From Oscillospiraceae bacterium (lineage in GTDB: Bacteria; Bacillota; Clostridia; Oscillospirales; Oscillospiraceae): 36,131 bases of DNA. The first letter of the stretch is position 1. Every line of letters begins with the position of its first letter. The DNA lies in the NCBI GenBank assembly GCA_902790375.1, contig CADARY010000031.1:1-36131 (forward strand), read 5' to 3'. This document shows positions 17,216-24,618 of the stretch, piece after piece. The notes beneath the pieces are model-generated. The model was not told where the DNA came from. It saw nothing but the letters and a program-made list of their open reading frames with translations, and ran no database searches. The position numbers and the translations under genes were made by a program.

Positions 17216-18322
17216 ATGCTGGAATTTGAAGAATACAAAGTAAAACTGAACAACTGCAAGCCGGGGCTCGATGTGCTGCGCACTGCCCTGAATCTGGAGG
17301 CCTCCCAGAAGGAGATCGAAGAGCTTGAGGCCGCAAGCGCCCGCGAGGGCTTCTGGAACGACGTGGAAAAGTCGCAGAAGGTGCAGAAACGCCTCAAGAA
17401 TTTGAAGGATAAGGTGGATAACTACAGCCGCCTCTGCACTGCCTGGGATGACATGATGACCATCTGCGAGATGGCCGTTGAGGAGAACGACGACTCCATG
17501 CTGCCCGAGCTTGAGCGGGAGTACGCCGAGTTCAGCGAGAAGATGGAGTCCACGCGGCTGTCGACGCTGCTGACAGGGGAGTACGACGCCAACAACGCCA
17601 TCCTCACCTTCCATGCCGGCGCCGGCGGGACCGAGGCGCAGGACTGGGCCTCGATGCTCTACCGCATGTACAACATGTGGGCCGACCGCCACGGCTACAA
17701 GGTGAAGGTCATGGATTACCTGGACGGGGACGAGGCCGGCATCAAGAGTGCCACCATCATGATCGAAGGCGAGAATGCCTACGGCTTTTTGAAAAGCGAG
17801 CATGGCATCCACCGGCTGGTGCGCGTCTCTCCCTTCGATGCGGCAGGGCGGCGCCACACCTCCTTCGCCGCGGTGGAGGTGATGCCCGAAATCGCCAATG
17901 ACAATGAGATCGAGCTGCGCGACGAGGACATCAAGATGGACGTGTACCGCTCCTCCGGCGCCGGCGGGCAGAAGGTCAACAAGACCTCCTCGGCCGTGCG
18001 TCTGACGCACATCCCCACCGGCATCGTGGTGTCCAGCCAGGTGGAGCGCAGCCATTTCCAGAACCTGGAGAACTGCAAAAACATGCTGCGCGCACGCCTG
18101 GCCGAGATCAAGGAGCGAGAGCACCTGGAAAAGATCAGCGACATCAAGGGCGTTCAGATGAAGATCGAATGGGGCAGCCAGATCCGTTCCTATGTCTTTA
18201 TGCCCTATCAGCTCGTTAAGGATCACCGCACAGAATACGAAAACGGCAACATCGACAACGTCATGAACGGGGATCTGGACGGCTTCATCAACGCCTTCCT
18301 CTCCATGAGAGCAAAAAACTGA
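17216..18322 (+). CDS. prfB: Peptide chain release factor 2
   Basis: Recognises UGA and UAA stop codons and triggers peptide release. It is RF2 and not RF1 because of the SPF tripeptide (RVSPFDAAGRRHTSFA); the catalytic GGQ lies in SSGAGGQKVNKTSSAVR. The open frame of 368 residues is continuous: the in-frame UGA and CUU UGA shift site found near codon 26 in many bacteria are absent (that segment reads LDVLRTALNLEASQKE), so autoregulation by programmed frameshift is missing. The start at 17216 has only a modest ribosome binding site (GAAAGTGG). Confidence 0.95.
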   Translation: MLEFEEYKVKLNNCKPGLDVLRTALNLEASQKEIEELEAASAREGFWNDVEKSQKVQKRLKNLKDKVDNYSRLCTAWDDMMTICEMAVEENDDSMLPELEREYAEFSEKMESTRLSTLLTGEYDANNAILTFHAGAGGTEAQDWASMLYRMYNMWADRHGYKVKVMDYLDGDEAGIKSATIMIEGENAYGFLKSEHGIHRLVRVSPFDAAGRRHTSFAAVEVMPEIANDNEIELRDEDIKMDVYRSSGAGGQKVNKTSSAVRLTHIPTGIVVSSQVERSHFQNLENCKNMLRARLAEIKEREHLEKISDIKGVQMKIEWGSQIRSYVFMPYQLVKDHRTEYENGNIDNVMNGDLDGFINAFLSMRAKN

Positions 18323-18324
18323 TC

Positions 18325-18381
18325 TCAGCGTTCGCTCGGACCGGGATCGCAGTCGCCGTAGATCAGATCGTCAACATCCAT
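18325..18381 (-). CDS. Candidate 18-residue microprotein
   Basis: Minus strand ATG at 18381 follows a near-perfect ribosome binding site (AAGGAGGA, GGAGG 8 nt upstream). The frame reads MDVDDLIYGD then CDPGPSER and ends in TGA, convergent with and 2 nt beyond the prfB stop. It is very acidic with one Cys. Such a good initiation signal in an otherwise empty 240-nt gap is unlikely by chance, but no family is known to me and no clear terminator or -35 is visible, so it could also be the remnant start of a lost gene or a leader peptide. Confidence 0.45.
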   Translation of the reverse strand: MDVDDLIYGDCDPGPSER

Positions 18382-18471
18382 TTTTGATTCCTCCTTTTTG
18401 CACAGCATAAGACTATCCTATGCACGATAGCCTTCAGATATGAAAAAAGTCGCCAACAGCGCGAAAGATAC

Positions 18472-18500
18472 TTGAAACCCTGCCCGCTTTGGGGTATAAT
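18472..18500 (+). promoter_or_regulatory. Promoter of the parvulin gene
   Basis: TTGAAA (18472-18477), 17-nt spacer, TATAAT (18495-18500), 65 nt before the start codon. An imperfect hairpin (CTATC/GATAG, 18414-18431) lies upstream. Confidence 0.8.
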
Positions 18501-18564
18501 ACCCGAGTCTGCGAAAACAGCACCCAGTTATACTATGAAGAAGAGACAAAGGATGAGATAAGCA

Positions 18565-20154
18565 ATGAGCGCATCAACTGAAAGAAAAACCCGTCAGGCA
18601 GCCCGCGAGGCCGGCACTGACAAGAAGACCCTTGCCCAGGAAAAACAAGCCCAGGAGAAGGCCAAGAGCAGGCTCCGCTGGACGCTCGGAACCATTGCGG
18701 TTGTCGTAGTGGTCGCTGTTGTCCTGATCCTCAACTCCAGCCTCATGTACAGGATCAACGCCTTCAGCGTCGGCAGCAAGAATTACTCCACCGCCGAAGT
18801 GAGCTATCGCTACGCAAATCAGTATTACAGCTTTGCAAACCAGTACGGCAGCTATGCAAGCATGTTCGGGCTGGATACCTCCAACGGCATTCACGGCCTG
18901 AAGAAGCAGGCCTGCCCCATGCTGGAGGAGGGCGGCACCTGGAAGGATTACTTCCTCAACGCCGCGAAGGAGGAGCTGGTTCACAGCACGGTTCTCGGCC
19001 AGTATGCCGCTGAAAAGGGCATCACCCTCGATGACAGCGACCGCGCCCAGATCGACAGCGCCTTTGAGGGCCTTGAGGAACAGGCGACCTCCCTCGGCTA
19101 TCTCAGCGGAGACAATATGCTGGCCGCAAACTACGGCACCGGCGTCAACGAGAAGATCGTCCGCCGCGCCTATGAGGAGTCCCTGCTTGCAAGCAAGGCA
19201 GGCGAAGCCCTGACCGAAAGCTTCACCTATACCCCGGAGGAGCTGGAGGCAAAGTACCAGAGCTTTGAAGGCGCCCAGGATTACTATGACTATGCCTACG
19301 CCTATATCTCCGCCGAGCGCGTGGAGAGCACCAACGACGCCGGCGAGACCACCAGCGCCGTGACGCCCGAGACCCTGGCCGTAGCCGAGGAGAAGGCCAA
19401 GGCCATCGCGGAGGCATACAACAAGCCCGCCGAGAGCGCCCCCGCAGACGACAGAGCTGCTGAGAGCGCCCCCGCAGAGGAGCTTGATCCCACCGAGCGC
19501 CTGATCGCCGCCGCCAATACGCAGGATGTCTCCGCCATGGGCCAGACCCATGTCTCCGGCAGCACCATCCCTGTGACCGAATGGATGCGCAGCGCCGAGC
19601 GCAAGACCGGCGACATCACCGTTGAGCCTGATGAGAGCGGCTGCTACGTGGTGGTTTTCCTCGCCCGTGACGACAACCACTACAAGACCGCAAACGTCCG
19701 CCATATCCTGATCCGCGCCGAGGCGGACGAGAACGGCATCTATACCGACGAGGCCAAGGCCGCTGCCAAGGCCCGCGCCGAGGAGATCCTGGCCGAGTAT
19801 GAGAGCGGCGACAAGACCGAGGAGCGCTTTGCCGCCCTGGCGGAGCAGTACTCCGAGGATACCGGCTCCAACACCAACGGCGGCCTGTACGAGAACGTGG
19901 CCAAGGGCCAGATGGTCGAAGAGTTTGACGCCTTCTGCTTCGGCGATCACAAGAGCGGCGACACCGCCATCGTATACGGTGAGAGCGGCAGCTACGCCGG
20001 CTATCACGTCATGTACTACGTGGGCGAGGGGATGCTCTACAGCGATTACCTTGCCGATACCGAGCTGCGCAACGAAGCGGCCACCGCCTGGATCGAGGAG
20101 AGAGAAGCGGCCAATCCCACCAAGGAAGGCTTCGGCATGAAGTTTGTCGGATAA
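18565..20154 (+). CDS. Membrane-anchored parvulin-type peptidyl-prolyl isomerase
   Basis: A 529-residue protein of the PrsA/SurA-like foldase group. Residues 1-38 are charged and cytoplasmic, followed by one membrane helix (TLGTIAVVVVVAVVLIL, about 40-58) and an external part. Residues about 75-270 form a SurA-N-like helical chaperone region; about 285-310 is an acidic Ala/Pro-rich linker with a repeated AESAPA unit. The parvulin domain (about 375-500) shows VRHILIRAEAD, FAALAEQYSEDTGS, NGGLYENVAKGQMVEEFD and GYHVMYY. It should assist folding of secreted proteins outside the membrane; several secreted proteins are encoded next to it. The start follows AGGATGAG. Confidence 0.85.
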   Translation: MSASTERKTRQAAREAGTDKKTLAQEKQAQEKAKSRLRWTLGTIAVVVVVAVVLILNSSLMYRINAFSVGSKNYSTAEVSYRYANQYYSFANQYGSYASMFGLDTSNGIHGLKKQACPMLEEGGTWKDYFLNAAKEELVHSTVLGQYAAEKGITLDDSDRAQIDSAFEGLEEQATSLGYLSGDNMLAANYGTGVNEKIVRRAYEESLLASKAGEALTESFTYTPEELEAKYQSFEGAQDYYDYAYAYISAERVESTNDAGETTSAVTPETLAVAEEKAKAIAEAYNKPAESAPADDRAAESAPAEELDPTERLIAAANTQDVSAMGQTHVSGSTIPVTEWMRSAERKTGDITVEPDESGCYVVVFLARDDNHYKTANVRHILIRAEADENGIYTDEAKAAAKARAEEILAEYESGDKTEERFAALAEQYSEDTGSNTNGGLYENVAKGQMVEEFDAFCFGDHKSGDTAIVYGESGSYAGYHVMYYVGEGMLYSDYLADTELRNEAATAWIEEREAANPTKEGFGMKFVG

Positions 20155-20202
20155 GCAGGCTTTTCTGCGCCGACCAGGGATTTGAAAGCATTCATATAAC
20201 GT

Positions 20203-20302
20203 AAAAGCCGTAGGGGCCGATGCCCTCATCGGCCCGAAGTCCCACTGCCTGTGCAGGGAAGCGGGGTTCGGGTCGATCTGGGGATCGACCCCTGCGGCTT
20301 AT
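20203..20302. repeat. REPIN-like palindromic intergenic repeat
   Basis: Two related hairpins face each other. The left one contains GTAGGGGCCGATG and CATCGGCCC (20210-20234); the right one contains GGGTCGATC and GATCGACCCC (20270-20292). The ends AGCCGTAGGGG and CCCCTGCGGCT are near-perfect inverted copies. This resembles the GTAGGGGCG-type intergenic repeats that I recall as frequent in Oscillospirales and the inverted-pair architecture of REPINs mobilised in trans by RAYT transposases. It lies between the parvulin gene and tcdA and may also act as a terminator. Confidence 0.65.
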
Positions 20303-20328
20303 ATCCGGCGGCTTGAAAGGAGGATACC

Positions 20329-21042
20329 ATGCAGGAGAGAACAATTCGCGCCGAAATGCTTCTGGGGGCTGATGCCATGGAGAAGCTTGCAAAGAGCCAT
20401 GTGGCCGTGTTCGGCCTCGGGGGCGTAGGCTCCTGGTGTGCCGAGGCGCTGGCGCGCTCCGGCGTCGGAGCCATGACCCTTGTGGACCGCGATACCGTGG
20501 GGGAGAGCAACATCAACCGGCAGCTGTGCGCCTATATGTCCACCGTGGGCCGGGCGAAGACCGCCGTCATGGCGGAGCATCTGCGGGACATCAACCCCGA
20601 AATCCGGCTGAACTGCATCGAAGGACATTATGAGGCGGCAGAGCGGGAGCGCTTTTTTGCGGACTACGACTTTGTGGTGGACTGCATTGACCTTGTCGCC
20701 TGCAAAATCGACCTCATCCTGAGCTGCCGGGAGCGGGGCATCCCCATCGTCTCGGCCCTCGGCACCGGCAACAAGCGGGACGCGCAGCTGCTTCGGCTGG
20801 AAGATATCTCGAAGACCTGCGGCTGCACCTTTGCCCGCGTGATCCGCAGAGAGCTGCGCGCGCGGGGAGTGGAACACCATCCGGTGGTCTTCAGCCCCGA
20901 GGAGCCGATGAAGCCCGCGCAGTTTGAAGCCCCGCCCCCCGGCAGGCGTGCGGTGCCTGGCTCCCTGATCTGGGTACCCGCCAGCGCGGGCATGCTCCTG
21001 TGCCAGTATGTGGTGGGGGAGCTGGTTTCCCACGGTTTGTGA
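20329..21042 (+). CDS. tcdA: tRNA threonylcarbamoyladenosine dehydratase
   Basis: A 237-residue ThiF/E1-like enzyme that uses ATP to cyclise t6A37 in ANN-decoding tRNAs. The nucleotide-binding GLGGVGSW motif (about residues 29-36), the DRDTVGESNINRQL block with its Arg finger and the VVDCIDLVACKIDLI block are visible. The C-terminal VPASAGMLLCQYVV also fits TcdA. The start follows GAAAGGAGGATACC. TsaB and TsaE, which make its t6A substrate, are encoded at 32572-33686 in this same window. Confidence 0.9.
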   Translation: MQERTIRAEMLLGADAMEKLAKSHVAVFGLGGVGSWCAEALARSGVGAMTLVDRDTVGESNINRQLCAYMSTVGRAKTAVMAEHLRDINPEIRLNCIEGHYEAAERERFFADYDFVVDCIDLVACKIDLILSCRERGIPIVSALGTGNKRDAQLLRLEDISKTCGCTFARVIRRELRARGVEHHPVVFSPEEPMKPAQFEAPPPGRRAVPGSLIWVPASAGMLLCQYVVGELVSHGL

Positions 21043-21130
21043 ACAATCCGTGAAATAATGGAAAGCGTGGGAACTTTACGAAATCCTTCGGCGTCTGGGT
21101 TTCCTGTAAGCAAACGAAGGAGATCCGGCC

Positions 21131-22408
21131 ATGAAAATCAACACCAAACACATCGCGCTCGCTGCGGCGCTTATTCTGATCGCTGATCGCGGCCTCTCCG
21201 GCTGCGGCATCCAGCAGGCCTCGGCAGAGGTTCCGCCCGCCGTGACCGCCGGGCGTGTGCTCCCGTCCCCGACGGCGGAGCCCCCTGTTGTGGGGGTGAG
21301 CTTCTCGGACGGCAGCGACGGCGGACATGCCCTCTTCGTCGACGGGGAGGAGCGCGCCTACGCCAACATTACCGTCAGCAAGACGGGCAGCGTCCAGGGG
21401 GAGAAAGCGGATTTTTATGGCGAGAACGCAGCCATCCTTGCCGCGGGCGGCGCGAAGCTGAACCTGCGGGAGGCTTCTGTCACGAGCGACGGGGCCCACG
21501 CAAACGCTGTCTTCAGCTATGGCGAAGGCACCGTCGTGTACATTGCCGACTCCACCATAAATACCAGCGGCGCCTGCTCCGGCGGTCTGATGACAACGGG
21601 CGGCGGCACGATGAACGCCGATAACCTCGTCGTGCACACCTCCGGCAGATCCTCGGCGGCGATCCGCACGGATCGGGGCGGCGGCACGGTGACCGTCACC
21701 GGCGGCACCTGCATGACCGACGGGGTCGGCTCGCCGGCCGTTTATTCCACGGCGGACGTTACGGTGCGGGATGCCGAGCTCAGCACCGCTGCGGCCCAGG
21801 GGGTCGTGGTGGAGGGGAAGAACAGCGTGAAGCTGGAAAACGTCACCCTCAAGGCGAACAATGTGGAGAAAAACAGCGGCAAATCCCCCTGGTATCAGGC
21901 GGTCATGCTCTATCAGTCCATGTCCGGCGACGCAAGCGAGGGTACGGCGGAGTTCACCATGCTGGGCGGGAGCCTGACAAATCTCAACGGCGATGTTTTC
22001 TTCGTCAACAACACCCGGGCGGTCATCAACCTGACCGGTGTCGACATCGTCAATGACGATCCGGAGGGCGTCTTCCTGCGCGCCGCCGCGGCCGGCTGGG
22101 GCCGTACGGGCGAAAACGGCGGGCACGCGGAGCTCTATACCGCAGCGCAGACAATCAACGGTGATCTGCTGGCAGACAAGCTCTCGAGCCTCGATGTGCA
22201 CCTCGCCGACGGCAGCGTGCTCACCGGCGCGGTCAATCCCGCGGGCGAGGGCGCGGTCTCCGTCTCCCTCACGGACGGCGCAGAATGGACGCTGACCGGG
22301 GATTCATTTGTTGAGAGCCTGCACTGCGAGGCCGGCAGCATTCAGCTCAACGGCTTCCGCCTCTTTGTAAACGGCACGCCCTATACACAGGGCACAGCGA
22401 TGGATTGA
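21131..22408 (+). CDS. Surface lipoprotein with predicted right-handed beta-helix
   Basis: A 425-residue protein. A short signal peptide ends in the lipobox LSGC (Cys25), unusual in carrying Asp19-Arg20 close before it. From about residue 50 on, the sequence is rich in short beta strands with Gly/Asn/Ala turns and repeated patterns such as GGTVTVTGG and ADVTVRDAELST, typical of beta-helix passenger-like proteins. No catalytic motif is recognised; it may bind polysaccharide or act as an adhesin. A strong ribosome binding site (GAAGGAGAT) precedes the ATG. It is followed by a terminator, so it forms its own unit or the end of the tcdA unit. Confidence 0.7.
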   Translation: MKINTKHIALAAALILIADRGLSGCGIQQASAEVPPAVTAGRVLPSPTAEPPVVGVSFSDGSDGGHALFVDGEERAYANITVSKTGSVQGEKADFYGENAAILAAGGAKLNLREASVTSDGAHANAVFSYGEGTVVYIADSTINTSGACSGGLMTTGGGTMNADNLVVHTSGRSSAAIRTDRGGGTVTVTGGTCMTDGVGSPAVYSTADVTVRDAELSTAAAQGVVVEGKNSVKLENVTLKANNVEKNSGKSPWYQAVMLYQSMSGDASEGTAEFTMLGGSLTNLNGDVFFVNNTRAVINLTGVDIVNDDPEGVFLRAAAAGWGRTGENGGHAELYTAAQTINGDLLADKLSSLDVHLADGSVLTGAVNPAGEGAVSVSLTDGAEWTLTGDSFVESLHCEAGSIQLNGFRLFVNGTPYTQGTAMD

Positions 22409-22425
22409 AACACCAATGAAAAACG

Positions 22426-22464
22426 AATGGGGATGCTGCAAAAAAAGGCTGCAACATCCCCATT
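22426..22464 (+). terminator. Terminator of the beta-helix lipoprotein gene
   Basis: The stem AATGGGGATG (22426-22435) pairs with 22455-22464, with further inner TGC/GCA pairs, just beyond the lipoprotein stop codon. The -35 of the next gene begins directly in its end. Confidence 0.7.
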
Positions 22465-22490
22465 GACATTCCCGGAGCGGCGAATATAAT
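22463..22490 (+). promoter_or_regulatory. Promoter of the C11 protease gene
   Basis: Perfect TTGACA (22463-22468), 16-nt spacer, perfect TATAAT (22485-22490). Expected to be a strong constitutive promoter with a 5' leader of about 110 nt. Confidence 0.85.
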
Positions 22491-22609
22491 AAATGTAAAG
22501 TGCTTTAGCAAAAAATGGCTGACGAAGCAAGCAAGTCTTTATCAGCTCTGGAATGCAGGTCATGCCTCATTCCAACCAACACAAAGACAATCTGAAGGAG
22601 GCGTTTTTA

Positions 22610-24532
22610 TTGAAAAGAACCATTGCAATTCTGATTGCGATCATGATGTGCATGACGCTCTGCGCTCCCGCCTGTGCCGATGACAGCGGCTGGACGATCT
22701 TTGTCTATCTCTGTGGATCGGATCTGGAGAGCGGGTCCGGTTTTGCAAGCCAAAATATGCAGGAGATGATTGACAGCTCCGCCAACAGCGGCGTTCGCTT
22801 TGTTGTGCAGACCGGCGGCGCGTCTGCGTGGAGCAACGGCGCTTCCCCCGATGAACTGGACCGCTTTGAAATTGCTGGCGGTGTCAGCACCCTTGTGGAC
22901 AGCCAGCCCCAGGCCAGCATGGGCGACTCTCAGACGCTGGCCGATTTTCTCACCTGGGCCCTCGCGGCCTATCCCTCCGACCATAATGGCCTGGTGTTAT
23001 GGGATCACGGCAGCGGCAGCATCAACGGCGTCTGCTTTGACGAGCTTTATGACCTGAAAAGCCTCACCCTGCGCGCAATCGACACTGCGCTCGGCAGCGT
23101 GAAGGACGCCCTGCCGAACGGCTTTGATTTCATCGGCTTTGACGCCTGCCTGATGGGCACGATCGAAACTGCGGCCATGCTCGCCCCCTATGCGCAGTAT
23201 ATGATCGGCTCTCAGGAGGTCGAGCCCGGAAGCGGCTGGGATTATAAGTCGATCGGCAGCTGCCTGGCTGCCGAGCCCGGCGCGGATGCGACCACACTCG
23301 GAAAGGCGATCTGCGACGGCTTCTACCAGAACTGCGCTGCTGATGAACAGGAAGAGGAGGCAACGCTCGCCCTGATTGATCTCAGCAAAATCCAGGCGCT
23401 CTGCTCTGCCTTCGACCTCTATGCCCAGAATCTTTATGAGGCGACGGACAACACGGAGAATTTCGCCCCGATCTGCCGGACCATCCGATCCGGGGAGAAC
23501 TTCGGCGGCAACAACCGCAATGAGGGCTATACCAATATGGTCGACCTTGGCGGTCTGATTTCATCCGGCTCCGCCTGGTCTTCCAACGCGCAGGCTGCCC
23601 TCGATGCCGAGAATGCCGCGGTTGTCTACCAGGTGCGCGGCGAATGCCATAACCAGGCAAGCGGTCTGTCAATCTATTATCCGTTGCAGGTTCAGGGCTC
23701 GGAGGAGCTTTCGATCTTCCGGGATGTCTGCGTGAGCACGTATTATCTCGCGCTGGTCAATAAGATCGCTTACGGCTTTGCAAACGGCGGCAGCCTCGAG
23801 GGCTTCAGCGAGAACACGCCCTGGGACTGGGATTCCATGGTGCCGAACAACGACGGCCAGAGCACCGCGATCAGCTTTGCGCAGGAGCCCGCTCTGGATG
23901 GCAACGGTACTTATGGCTTCACCCTCTCGGACAAGGCCCTCAACAACACCGCATCTGTGGATGCCCAGGTCTATATGCGTTCGGAGGATGGACAGGACTG
24001 CCTTTCCCTCGGCATGACCAGCGATGTGCGGGCCGACTGGAGCACCGGCCGTGTCGAAGATAATTTCGACGGCCTCTGGTTCTCCCTGCCGGATGGTCAG
24101 TGCCTCAGCGTCAACCTCGTCGATGAGCAGGACGATTATGATATCTATACAAGTCCCGTCACCATCAACGATAAGAACACCAACCTCCGCTTTGCCTGGG
24201 ACGGCAAGACGGGTGAGCTCAAGCTCCTGAGCGCCTGGGGCGGCATCGACGACAACGGCATTGCGGCCCGTCCGGAAGATTCCCTTGCCGCCGGTGACCG
24301 TATTGTTCCCCGGCATGAGGCGTTCGACGCCGAGACGAACGAAAAGTCGGAGTACACCGGGCAGGAGTACATCTGGAGCGACGGCGATACCCTTGCCTTC
24401 GGGCCGCTGCCGGATGGAAGCTATCTTTATTCCTTCTGCATCAACGATATCTTCGGCGGCACTTATGTGACGGACAACGCCGAGTTTGCCGTTGACCAGG
24501 GCAACATCACCTTTAATGCAAGCGCAGCCTGA
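22610..24532 (+). CDS. Secreted clostripain-family (C11) cysteine protease
   Basis: The chosen start is TTG 22610 because GAAGGAGG lies 8 nt upstream and the product then begins with a proper signal peptide (MKRTIAILIAIMMCMTLCAPACADD, cleavage after CA-type site). The upstream ATG at 22553 would place a polar stretch before it and has no site. The mature protein carries the C11 signature: WTIFVYLCGSDLES, the catalytic His in LVLWDHGSGS and the catalytic Cys in FDACLMGTIETA. About 640 residues, with a C-terminal beta-rich part (from about residue 430) that I cannot assign. Such enzymes cleave after Arg or Lys and are activated by self-cleavage. No lipobox or wall anchor is seen. Confidence 0.88.
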   Translation: MKRTIAILIAIMMCMTLCAPACADDSGWTIFVYLCGSDLESGSGFASQNMQEMIDSSANSGVRFVVQTGGASAWSNGASPDELDRFEIAGGVSTLVDSQPQASMGDSQTLADFLTWALAAYPSDHNGLVLWDHGSGSINGVCFDELYDLKSLTLRAIDTALGSVKDALPNGFDFIGFDACLMGTIETAAMLAPYAQYMIGSQEVEPGSGWDYKSIGSCLAAEPGADATTLGKAICDGFYQNCAADEQEEEATLALIDLSKIQALCSAFDLYAQNLYEATDNTENFAPICRTIRSGENFGGNNRNEGYTNMVDLGGLISSGSAWSSNAQAALDAENAAVVYQVRGECHNQASGLSIYYPLQVQGSEELSIFRDVCVSTYYLALVNKIAYGFANGGSLEGFSENTPWDWDSMVPNNDGQSTAISFAQEPALDGNGTYGFTLSDKALNNTASVDAQVYMRSEDGQDCLSLGMTSDVRADWSTGRVEDNFDGLWFSLPDGQCLSVNLVDEQDDYDIYTSPVTINDKNTNLRFAWDGKTGELKLLSAWGGIDDNGIAARPEDSLAAGDRIVPRHEAFDAETNEKSEYTGQEYIWSDGDTLAFGPLPDGSYLYSFCINDIFGGTYVTDNAEFAVDQGNITFNASAA

Positions 24533-24560
24533 TACAGGCGCGTCCGCATCAGATGCAATA

Positions 24561-24604
24561 AAAAAGGGATCACTGCAGAATCCGTTTTGCAGTGATCCCT
24601 TTTT
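24561..24604. terminator. Bidirectional terminator between C11 protease and lacZ
   Basis: A perfect 17-bp stem (AAAAAGGGATCACTGCA with 24588-24604), loop 10 nt, with A5 on one side and T5 on the other. It serves the two converging genes. Confidence 0.92.
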
Positions 24605-24618
24605 CCGTTTCTTCCGTA

